Assembly: GCF_964340395.1 (NCBI RefSeq)
Contig: NC_135552.1
Span: 10,788,194 to 10,852,193, forward strand
Reading direction: 5' to 3'
Length of the DNA stretch: 64,000 bases
From: Glandiceps talaboti
Taxonomy: Eukaryota > Hemichordata > Enteropneusta > Spengelidae
The notes beneath the pieces were generated by a model, which worked only from the letters and a program-made list of their open reading frames with translations, did not search any database and was not told the origin of the DNA. Both the position numbers and the translations under genes were made by a program. Below, one piece after another: positions 54,201 to 64,000 of this stretch (its first letter is position 1; each line of letters starts with the position of its first letter).

Positions 54201-56718
54201 CAGCTTATGCCACGTGAAAGAAAATTGTGCCATGTCATATTTACAACTTTCAGAGATTCAATTGATTTTTTATTGATAAAAGAACGTAATGTATAGCCAC
54301 TTTCAGTTATTAAATTTATAAAATATCATATATGAGAAATACAACACTAGATGCTTTGAAAAGAATCATAACAAATTAAAGAAGAGTTTACCATTTTGAC
54401 CACAGTGACCAGTTCCCACCAGTTAGTCCAATGACATATCCGTCTTTACATCTGTTTGGGGAAGTAAAAAATTACATATGAATATGAGACATTTCTGATA
54501 CATACCATGATTGTACAAATGACATAGGTAGACGAATTTGAAGTAACATATCAAACAATAAATATACGAATAACACCAGCTACACTTTCAAAATATATGT
54601 TTTGACTTATATCAATACAAGATAGGAGGAAAACAAGCTGATGAATGGATAGATGGATGGATGGATGGATGGATGAATGAATGAATGGATGGATGGATGG
54701 ATGGATGGATGGATGGATGGATGGATGAATAGAATAACTATTACAAATATGTGAGCCCTCAAAGTTTAATAGTTACATGATATGATTGCATACTTCAGAA
54801 AGAATAAAGTTGATCATATTCCCTTCACAATATTAAATATTAATATATAATAATATATATAATACCCTTGGCAAATATTAATATATAATGATATATATAA
54901 TACCCTTGACAATATGTATAGTTAAATTTCACGATACGCTCCTTTCTAATGACTTGAAGTGGGATAGTAGTGTGTTACAGTGACCATATGAATGAGAATT
55001 GGGTATTTATTTTGGCATTTTAATTTATAAAACAACTTTACTATGTTTTTCTACCTTAAAACAAAAGTGAAATAACATATACCACGTCAATAAATTGCGA
55101 AAGATTAATAAATGTATGTGCACTAACAAACTTTATACACGTTTTGCATATTTTTGCAATTTATTGAGTTACAAACAAGGACTTGGTATCTGTAATTTCA
55201 CAATTTTTTTCAAGTAGAAAAACATATTAGAGTTTGTTTTATAAATTGAAATTCCACAATATAAATACCCAATGCTCATCCATATGACCACTTTAACCAT
55301 GTTGAGAACAAAGCACAATAAGACCTTTAATTCATTCGCCGTTTGAGTAAAGTCATTTTGACGAATTTTATAAAGTAATAGTATAGTATTCGAAAGGCTA
55401 TAAACCGTAATTGTTTTTGGAACCAACTTTACTAATGTGTACATCGTTGTAATCCCCCTTAAAACAACAATGACAGCACGTTCAATTATTCCAAAACTTT
55501 AACACGAAGGAACAACGTCAATGATCTTAATCTGCGTATCAATAACTCCCTCTACGATTTGTTCGCTTAGGCAGGTATTACCTTGCTCAGACTCGGAACA
55601 AGAGGGTGAGTGTCCTATTACGATACATAATCCTCATCAAGGACCCCTTAACATGACGGTGCTTGCACATTTCACATCACATCACCACAACATGAATATA
55701 TATACATGTATATATAAATGAAAAGGGTGTTTATTTTTATCAACCATGCATCAACTCTCACGATCCTTGCTTGTCGACGACGATGTTAAGTCAGGCATTT
55801 CCAGCCCTACTCGAATGACATCATTCAATGCATAGTGAATGACAATCGTTTACTTTGCATACAGAACCATCATTTTTAACAAAAAAATTACCAAAATACA
55901 CTCCGCGGTGCATGCACTATTTATAGTCTTGCGTACAGAGCTAGCATTACACACAAATGGGTTTCAGGACACTCGCATTGTCTCTTATTAAAATTGTATT
56001 TCAAATTATACAGCGATCGACTGTTAAAAATGGTCGTTTTAAGTCAAATTTGACAACATGGGCATGACCATATACAAACACGTGAACATGTCAAGCCCTT
56101 TATCTAACAGTTCGCCCCAGGAAAAGGTCTAGCCAAGGTGTTAAAGTCCGAAGCATCAACTTTAAACATTAGACACTGTAGTCATAGATTGAAGTACCAA
56201 TATTGATAAAGGTGGTGTAAACATTTAACACAGCTACGCCTTTTCACGAACAGAAGAAAGAGTAGATGAATTTGTTTGTTTGTGTGGGTGTGTGTTGTTT
56301 GTTTGTTTGTTTGTTTGTTTGTTTGTTTGTTTGTTTGTTTGTTTGTTTGTTTGTCAATACATGGCCATCAAATTCAAAGCTGAATAAATGTACTTACATG
56401 CCATCCTTACACTCCAATGACGCAACCTGTTGATGTAGTAATGATACGGTATTTCAATAAGTAATTAACTCACTAATTAGGTATAGTGAAAAAGGTCAAA
56501 CTTTAAGCTTCGGTGTAAATATAAAAAGCCAAATTTAGAGTACTGCCAATTAAATCTAATCAAATAAGGTAATGTTTATACATACGATATGGTCGTTAAA
56601 TTATGCTGTAACTAATTTGCCAAGAGACCAGTGGTTGTAATTTTAAAGTATAACGTGTTTATCTTACCTCTGTAAACAACAGGATCACGCAAACAATGAT
56701 TTGATGAGGATTGGCCAT
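48300..56718 (-). CDS. Membrane-protein family gene 3: giant-tail type I protein, 1,683 aa
   Basis: Exons 56668-56718, 56398-56426 (29 bp), 54392-54451 (60 bp) and 48300-53211 (4,912 bp) join in phase (5,052 nt). A short signal peptide (MANPHQIIVCVILLFTE) is followed by about 30 extracellular residues with two cysteines (ECKDGICKDG) and a WxxWxxW run, NWSLWSKW, at the membrane. A helix follows (MVGALAVVCVVAIIPG). The tail exceeds 1,600 residues, is Ser/Thr/Glu-rich and probably disordered. It has about three diverged internal repeats (residues 319-883), two proline-rich SH3-type sites (ARPPPRPPLPDQ; PPPPMPPPRPNRK), GTQTE near 194 and SVQTE near 1661, and an Arg/Ser segment (RSRSPRRKSVSPSR). 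No catalytic domain is visible; a scaffold role is inference. The upstream part of the long open frame, before 53211, is intron. Confidence 0.87.
52015..52206 (-). repeat. Coding tandem duplication, 96 bp x 2
   Basis: Two near-identical 96-bp units in the last exon of membrane-protein gene 3 encode NVEMSHSDDAHA, then (T/M)FALTGFKH(K/E)TSEQI. The frame is kept. Confidence 0.95.
54640..54728. repeat. (GGAT)n microsatellite
   Basis: About 20 GGAT units with some GAAT variants, in intron 2 of membrane-protein gene 3. A 42-bp doublet (AATATATATAATACCC-type) follows at about 54833-54912. Confidence 0.95.
54974..55296. mobile_element. TTAA-flanked foldback MITE, copy A
   Basis: The left end GTGACCATATGAATGAGAAT-TGGGTATTTATTTT is inverted at the right end (AAATACCCAATGCTCATCC then ATATGACCACTTTAA). 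The interior shares TGCAATTTATTGAGTTACAA with copy B (TGCAATGTATTGAGTTACAA). The right flank is TTAA and the left TTAC. It lies in intron 2 of membrane-protein gene 3. Confidence 0.8.
56283..56354. repeat. (GTTT)n microsatellite
   Basis: About 15 GTTT units, just on the intron-2 side of the 29-bp micro-exon of membrane-protein gene 3. Confidence 0.96.
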
Positions 56719-58538
56719 TTCATAGCTTCATGTGTTGTTAGTCTTTTGAAGTGACTGTCCGCTGACAGTGATGTGTGCAGCGAAATGTAAAGTCACATGA
56801 CTCTAGAGTTGAACATACAGAAACTGGCTGACGTTTCTCTCACTAGCTTTTGAGTAATTGATGACGTAATACCAGACAATATTAAATATGCATATTCAAT
56901 ATGTACCCGCTCAAACTCTTTTGTGCGTGTATGTAATTATGGGTATTATTTCGATGATATATATGTTTACACATTTAGTCAGTGTGGAACGTTTATAGAC
57001 CAACAATAAGCTCAAAAAGACGAATTCAGTTATTTTGCATAAATTGACTTAAGGTCAAATGTCAGCGTTTTGATAGTTCAGGGTAGATTGAGATTAACGT
57101 TGTGACGTGTTTAGAATATCAAGTATATTATCATTTTATGTTATGATTTTATGAGATAGATTAGATGAATTAATATCCTAATTAAGTTTTTGCACGTCGT
57201 ATATTCCAGACAATAACACTGTACATATATTTCGCAAGGCTATCAACTTTAACCACAATTGAAAATAGGTAAATATATTAGGGGCGAGATCAATATAGTT
57301 CAATGTTGGTTTTAAAAAATCTTTTAGCTGGGCCTCAGACCCCCCCCCCCACACACACACACACACAAAACAAAAAACAAACAAACACAAACACTAAATT
57401 ATTTGCTAAAATTGACAGTTGTTTCAGATAGCACAACTAATTTCAAATCAATATGTAGTAGTACGTATTGCTATGAATGCAAAGCCAGTATGTAGTGATG
57501 GGAAAACAGTTCTTTTATCGACGTCAGTTTAATGTATTTTAGTGCCACACATTTACTACAGCGAAAATTCTTCCATTTCTCAATTTGACATTTTTTTTAG
57601 AAATATTTGTATTTTTGGGGGTACAAAACAGATCCATTAAAATTAAAAGCGATTTTGTAGAATGAGCACTAAATGGCTTAAACTCTAACACCCCCCCCCC
57701 CCATCCCAGTAAAAGAGTTTAGTTTTTTATCCTATACATTGAGCTATTGATCTCGCCCCTTATGAATTACATGTCGAACAATCACGAATGAACAGGATAT
57801 CTACAATGAGCAAGTTGACTAGTAATTATTTCGAGTAAACGTCTTTCAATCAAATTTAATATATTGAACATTAAAGAGCAGTACACTTACATATAGCTGA
57901 CCTTCATTTTGACCTCGTCAAATCAGTGTGTGTCTCACTTATGTATTTTTATCTTGGCTCATACAATATTGAAGGCCAACACATCATGACACATCGTTTC
58001 ATTACAAATGAAAACAATATACAAGTAATTGTGATACATTTGGTATTACTTGACCCATTACAATAGACTACATCAAGTTTAACATGTATACGTTTCCCCC
58101 AGAAAATAAAGATTTTCACGGCCTGAAAAGTAGAAATGAATTAAAAGTATTTACGAAGCAGACTGTCATTCAGTAAGGGGATATAAGAAGTATGCGTATC
58201 CACCTTCGTTCTGAAATAATTATAACATCGACTTTACTTCATCACTTTAAATTACTTCACATTAAATTACAGTAAACAGGTTCATACTTAATATATTTCG
58301 ATTTAATCTTTTATACAGGTAGTAGCCCCATTTGTATCGTCATCAATGTGGCCTATTATGGCTTTGTTGACCTAAAATTCGACGTACAGGGGAATGCCAT
58401 GATTTTACATCACACAAAGTCGCACAATTGCAAACAAACTCCAAACTGAAACTTGTGTCACATTCGTTGTTCTTGGACTGTCTTATCAGTGATCAAGCGT
58501 TGCCCCATGGGAGTCAGCAATGTGCATATATATATTTG

Positions 58539-58687
<149 letters not shown>

Positions 58688-59094
58688 TGACTCCTAAGTG
58701 CTTATTATACGTTCAGATAAAAGGTCATGAATATTCATCAGTCCCCAATGGGCGTAGACCAGAGGGGACTACCACGATGGGTCCCGTGTCCTTCTGTGCG
58801 AGCGTGCGTGCTTGCGTGCTTGCGTAATCCATTAGTCAGTGTACAGGATTTGAAAATGGTTGGCGTACGTGTTACTTCCATGATAGTATACGATGGGAAC
58901 TATTGACGTGACAAAACCTACTGAAAAGCAGCATGAAATATACCAAAAATGGCATGGACGAAAGAATACTAAATTTATGTGAAAAGACAAGCTGAGAAAA
59001 CGTGGTAAAGTCTAACTTAAGGTTGAGATAGTGATAATGTCGTTATGTGAGCTGTTTAAACTATTGCTGTCTTACAGCCGGAAAACAGTAGAGT

Positions 59095-59154
59095 TGTTTT
59101 ATGAATAAAAAATCTAAAATAAATACCCATTTGTCGTCCATATGGTCACTTTAA
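59095..59154. mobile_element. TTAA foldback MITE, partial copy C
   Basis: AAATAAATACCCATTTGTCG followed by TCCATATGGTCACTTTAA matches the right arm of copies A and B. No left arm was found, so it is truncated. Confidence 0.65.
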
Positions 59155-60443
59155 ATTTACTTAATTGTAAATTGTATCTTAGTTATCACGTGTTGCATTA
59201 ATGTTAACCTGTGCACGTGGTCATCATAGTTGTGTGTGTTCATTTACATAATGACTTCATTTGAATAAACTCACCACAAATAACCTTAATGGGCGAATAC
59301 TTTCAAACCATAATATCGACTTGATAAGGGAATCAGGGCAAGCTGGAGATACGAAAACTATCGGGGTAACACGTCAGCTCCCCAAACAGGCTAGATCAGA
59401 AGGCAAAAACACCCATATTATATTGGGGCAGTAACAGTAATATTTATATTACATGCCGAGTGCAATGAAATTTTAATGACAAGAAAAAGTTGAAATGATG
59501 GAAACTATATATTCATTGTTCAGTTGTCGAAACAGTTCTATTAAGTACATTTGTATATTGCTCATGGGCATTGTACGTCTCATTGGCCCACGACTATCCC
59601 GGATGTACCTATCGGGTGAAAACATCAGCAAGATAGTCTGTGTAATTAGACATGTAACTTGTGTTTAAAATGCCACTTTATAACTGTAATGTTTTGTGTT
59701 GCCTAACTACCCTCTAAGTGGCAAATAATCTGCATACACACGTACAGCAAAAACAAAAACATTATCAGACACAGATGTATTTTGTCAAAACTTGACTCGT
59801 GGACTTTTATTTGAATGTTATACGATTCTTAAACATCAAAGTCAGTCACAATCACGTACCTGATAATACCCTGTATTCCTCTAGAGGATTAGAGGCGATT
59901 TGTCTAAATGGTATGGTTTCTAATCTACCGTCACCCCTGATAATCAATATACGCCGTATGTGTACCATATAGTCGGCTGCTACGACATAGATACATCAAA
60001 ATATTACATTATTTTAGTTTACTTTCTAGAACTTCTAATTAATGCATATTTTGAGACAATGATATAATATCGTTTATTTTGTATAATTATTTTCCTTTCC
60101 AAACATTTTGAACAAAAAACATAATTATCATTATGTTAAAAGTGAAAAGTGGAAATTACATTTGGTCATCTCTAATATAATAATATAATAAATATCGATC
60201 CCAACTAAATACTAAAACCATTACGTCATATCGTAGAGATTTGTATGCATTTGACCTCATGACATTTCATATTTACAGCACCACCTAGATTACAATAATT
60301 TGTTTTTAGTTTATGATTGCTGTCTAGATCTGTTACTCACGAAAATATATTGCGGGGTTTTTTATTACTAGTAAATTGCCATCGAAAGATTCGAACATGG
60401 CTGGTCTATATTACAAGTGTATAGTGTTTATTCGGCATGACCA

Positions 60444-60786
60444 TTAAAGTGGCCAAATGGATGAGGATTGGGTATTTATTTTTATTTATTTTATAAATCT
60501 GTTTTACCGTGGCTTCCTACTTGAAAAGTCTATCTGAAACAACTTATGTCGCGTCCTTGTTTGTAAGTACATAAATTGCAAAACGTAATAAATATGTAAA
60601 GTGTTTGTTATTGTACCAACAATAACAAAACCTTTTACACGTTGTTGTTTTGTTTTTTGCAATGTATTGAGTTACAAACACAGACTTAGTCAATTGTGCT
60701 TCATATTGATTTTTCAAGTCGGAATCCATGATCAAATTATTTTGTAAATTAAAAAATCCCAATCGTCATCCATATGGCCACTTTAA
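60444..60786. mobile_element. TTAA-flanked foldback MITE, copy B
   Basis: TTAA then AGTGGCCAAATGGATGAGGA at the left is inverted at the right (TCATCCATATGGCCACT then TTAA). Inner arms pair GTAATAAATATGTAAAG-like sequence with CTTTTACACGTTG-like sequence. Flanking TTAA on both sides is the signature of piggyBac-type insertion. No open frame encodes a transposase. Confidence 0.85.
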
Positions 60787-61181
60787 GATGCGACGATTTG
60801 TTCGACTGTAGAGGGCATCATGTTGACAAAGACCGATCATTGAGTGATTTCATTGTAACAGTTAGGAACAGAACTACGTCATCATCTAATAAAACATATG
60901 AAACAACATATTTGAATACACCTTTACCTTTATTTCAAAAGCTTGAATTTTGTACACAGAATATACGAATCAATCCCAGTCGTCGACTAAAATTGAAAGA
61001 AGAATCGTAGGACACCATCAAAGTTGAGGTTTGGCCAACTTAAAAAAATAAAGACCACACTTTCTACCGTTTCTCTTAGGGGTTATAAAAACCTCATGCT
61101 AACGTAAAATATTGCAAATAATCACATGAAACTCCTGAGGTTTTGTATTTATAGTTGAGTGCAAATCGGCCATGTCAAATC

Positions 61182-61283
61182 TAGTCTGTAAAATAAGGCG
61201 TTCGACGATGCGCCTTGCTATATATCACCAAAGGTGTTGGCCGTTGTGCGAGGGCGCCCCGACATGCCATACCTTACAGACTA
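61182..61283. mobile_element. MITE with GAGGGCGCC core, copy 3
   Basis: The left end CTAGTCTGTAA is inverted at the right end (TTACAGACTA). GCGAGGGCGCCCCGACATGC lies just inside the right end, as in the copies near 19880 and 31650. Confidence 0.6.
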
Positions 61284-61452
61284 TGTTAACCAAAATTGTT
61301 TAATAACACAGTCAATACAGAATATTGCGTACATGTGCTAGTGGACTATCAAAATAAAATTACCTGAATGCAGACACATTTACATTTACAAATCAACAAA
61401 ATAATTTAAAATGGGTACTAGTCCATTGACTATCTCGATATAAACTGTCACA

Positions 61453-62302
61453 TTATTCAGGTGCGCTGCTGTCGCCCATGCTATCGTCCATGCCCTCTTC
61501 GAGTTCTGGACGACTTACTTCATCTTGGACCTCAAGATTGATCGATTCTGGTTCAGGTAACTTGGACGGTTCCAGTTTCTTTTCCAAATCGGAAGACAAA
61601 TCCGTTGCTATTTTGTTTCTAGTAGGAATCATGTATACAGATGATACGTAAGTGCCTGGTTTAGAGCCTGGTTTGGTGCGGTACGTCAACGGTTGTCTGT
61701 CTTCTTCACGTGCCTGGTCTTCTTTATATTGAGTGTAGAAATACCAGCCTATAATAGCTGCTGCGATACATAGGGTGAGAAGGGCAGCAAAGAAGAAGAA
61801 CCTGATGACAAAAAGAAAGCAATAGTTTTACAACCTTTGCAGCAGTGTTTTAAACTTACGAATTTGTCTTGAACCAAAATTATCAGGAGCGGGGTCATAA
61901 AATCAACAGAAAGTAAACTTGTCATAATAATATTATCAAAGTTTTCAGAGTTAAAAATCAAATTGTTTCAATGCCAACATTATCGATGGAATGAGCGTAC
62001 ATAAAGCAGACAATTTCTAAATGAACGTATTCAGATGAAAAACACCTGATTCAAGACATGCAAGTAGTTTTGTCATGATGATTTGCTAGAAAAGTCTACA
62101 GAAAGTGCACGTGTCTAGTCAAAGTTTGCATCATTTTTTTTTAATTTCCTTGACGTTAATTGTTATATATAAAACAGAAAACCAACTGCGAACGAATTTC
62201 GTATATATGTAGTGCCAAACCAAATCAATAAGGCAGACTGCTAGATAAGAAAACAACACTTACCAGCGTATGATATCTGTATGCATGGATTGGATGAAGC
62301 AT
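61453..62302 (-). CDS. Membrane-protein family gene 4, 3' part
   Basis: Two exons are supported: 62264-62302 (39 bp) and 61453-61801. The first encodes CFIQSMHTDIIR and ends TG; the second supplies the G of a Trp codon and then a helix (FFFFAALLTLCIAAAIIGWY), followed by a short, mostly acidic tail of about 90 residues (EDQAREEDRQPLTY ... GMDDSMGDSSAPE). Exon size and phase equal those of gene 2 exactly (39 bp, A|TGC start, TG|G end). The signal-peptide exon and micro-exon were not found to the right and probably lie beyond the window. The tail has no motif I recognise. Confidence 0.72.
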
Positions 62303-64000
62303 CTGTAGAATTAAGAGGAAAAGACAAACATAAAATTAACATACTAAAACTTTACGGTGTATTGTTACCATCTGAGTGATAAAGGGAAAGAGATACACAA
62401 AAATAGCATACCCAAATATTGCATTAGTGAAATGAACAGTGCACGTTGAAGAGAAAATGGAAGGAAGTGGAAATTCGTTAACTTTTGTTTTTATACATCA
62501 CTGCGAAGTATTGATACCCCAAGATGTGTACCCGAAAGTTGTTTGTGATTCGTACATTTATTAGGGAACTTTGACAAATTATGTGATCACAGCCTTTGTG
62601 GTACTAATACATGTAAATATCAGACTAACTATAAGTTCAACCCGTCCCATAAATTTACGCAAATGATCACGTTTTTATATTTTTACGAACGAGTAAACCA
62701 TAAACCCGACCCTAAACTTTTTTTAAGTATTCGAGAAAAAAATAGTAAAATCGCGAAAACTGTCAAGTCTTGCAAGAAATAGTGGATGCGGAAACTGACA
62801 CCAACTTAAATAGACAATATAAAAATGTTCTTCCAATCTGTAATGGCTGTACATCTGATGAGAAGAAACCATTAACACAGAAACAATATGGAAAACAACG
62901 GAAAACATAACTACCTGAAATAGACACTCAAACAATGAAAAAGATATTTAATTTCTTTATAGGCCTAAGCTACTATTTCGATATAAACATAGTTTAATGA
63001 CAAATTATTCGAAAAAAATGAACAGGCATTTATTTGAACAAAAATGTTCATCTGCTTGGTAGATCAACTGATTTACATAGGTAATAACGTACAAGCAATT
63101 CAAAGGTATTTTTATAGCTTTCGATCGGTCTTGGGTGACGATCTGCATCAGAATGACAAATTACGTAGTCACAGCTGACCACTAGGTGGCGGTATGACTC
63201 ATCAGCCGATTATAGATGTAACCATGGAATTCTGATGAGGATCGTTGACCAAGACAGATCGAAACAAATCTGAACTGCGACATTTTAACAGTCATTTATC
63301 ATGCAAAGGGCTTGGGACAGTTGTGAGTTGACTGAGGGGGGGGGGTATTGGTGCATTCGTAGGGTTTTGATTTTAGCTTTTTATGAAGGATTCTGATTTG
63401 ATTTGAAATCAGACGACAATGCCTTGGTCATTACTCATGTGCATGAAGATAACGACCCGTGCGTACACTAGCATATCAATACATCGGAGACAATGTAGAG
63501 ATTTCTATACATATGAATACTATGACAAATTATAACAAAGTAGTTATAGCAAATTGACAAAAACCGGAATATTAATTGAATATTATTACATAGACTTATA
63601 TAACTAGTGTGAATCTATTGTTATTCGGATCTGTCAACTTATACATTTGTGTTACTTGATGTTTCAACTAGAAAAGTATATCCCTTCATTAATTTATGAC
63701 CAGTCCTTATGATACTATAATTTGGATTTTTTCATGTTTTAATAAAATGTCAAAACAAAATATGAAAATCTTGCTTTTGGACGAGAGAATGTTTCCCAAA
63801 GTACTATTTAGATAATTTAACATAGCTCGCATGTAAAAGTTTGACATTAGCATGATATGATAAATATATTGTTGGCGCTAAAAGTGTCATCGAACTATTG
63901 AAACCTGAAAGCCAACCTAAGGATACTAAAAAGCACGTCATTTTCACAAAATTTGACTTAAAATTTAATATTTTACTTGAAGGCGTTGATTTGCAAATAC
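62303..64000. other. Presumed intron or upstream region of membrane-protein gene 4
   Basis: I scanned the minus strand for a 26-29 bp phase-2 exon and a signal-peptide exon and found none that is convincing. Contains the foldback element at 63118-63268. Nothing else is supported. Confidence 0.5.
63118..63268. mobile_element. Foldback MITE-like element with CTCF-like core
   Basis: TTTCGATCGGTCTTGGGT and CATCAGAAT at the left pair with ATTCTGATG and ACCAAGACAGATCGAAA at the right. Between them CCACTAGGTGGCGG (63179-63192) fits the CCASYAGRKGGCRS core known for vertebrate CTCF. No target duplication is clear. Confidence 0.55.

Noticed and set aside
62821-62853. Possible upstream exon of gene 4 with a good acceptor (CAG|ATGTACAGCC)
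   Set aside because: No usable donor follows, and the content lacks the family pattern.
63971-64000. Possible micro-exon of membrane-protein gene 4 at the window edge
   Set aside because: GTAAAA could be a donor and the phase would fit, but the visible residues have no Cys and the exon runs off the window.

Overview
This is intron-rich nuclear DNA of an invertebrate animal. The genes are split into many small exons with GT-AG introns, one gene is a clear CFAP69 orthologue, and the non-coding DNA is AT-rich and full of microsatellites and short inverted-repeat elements. The style suits a marine deuterostome or a lophotrochozoan; I cannot fix the phylum from sequence alone. I rebuilt gene models by hand from splice sites and checked that the reading phase holds across every junction.

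Layout, left to right. (1) 328-14492, minus: a complete 22-coding-exon CFAP69 (920 aa), an armadillo-type cilium/flagellum protein. (2) 15529-18827, plus: a five-exon gene for a 163-aa secreted, eight-cysteine protein, head to head with CFAP69 across about 1 kb. (3) 23182-29363, 33956-37352, 48300-56718 and 61453-62302, all minus: four single-pass membrane proteins that share one unusual gene architecture. Where the 5' end is visible it runs signal-peptide exon (phase 0), 26-29 bp micro-exon (phase 2), short Cys exon(s), then a splice inside a Trp codon directly before the transmembrane helix, with the helix and the whole cytoplasmic tail in one last exon. The tails differ greatly: about 400, 320, more than 1,600 and about 90 residues. 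Gene 1 carries a WBP1/VOPP1-like CC...CC...WW motif. Genes 2 and 3 have ectodomains of only about 20-30 residues. (4) 40839-42695, plus: a C2H2 zinc-finger gene with six SUMO-consensus sites and ten intact fingers. Its 3' end is broken by a frameshift and by an antisense LINE remnant (42826-44850). (5) 45034-46500, minus: decayed reading frames that look transposon-derived.

The rest is mobile and repetitive DNA: at least a dozen foldback or MITE-like elements (two with perfect target-site duplications of 9 and 8 bp, one family flanked by TTAA), a tRNA-like SINE pair, several dispersed repeats and long microsatellites. The most notable system is the tandem membrane-protein family. Its exon plan has been kept while the extracellular and cytoplasmic sequence has almost entirely diverged.
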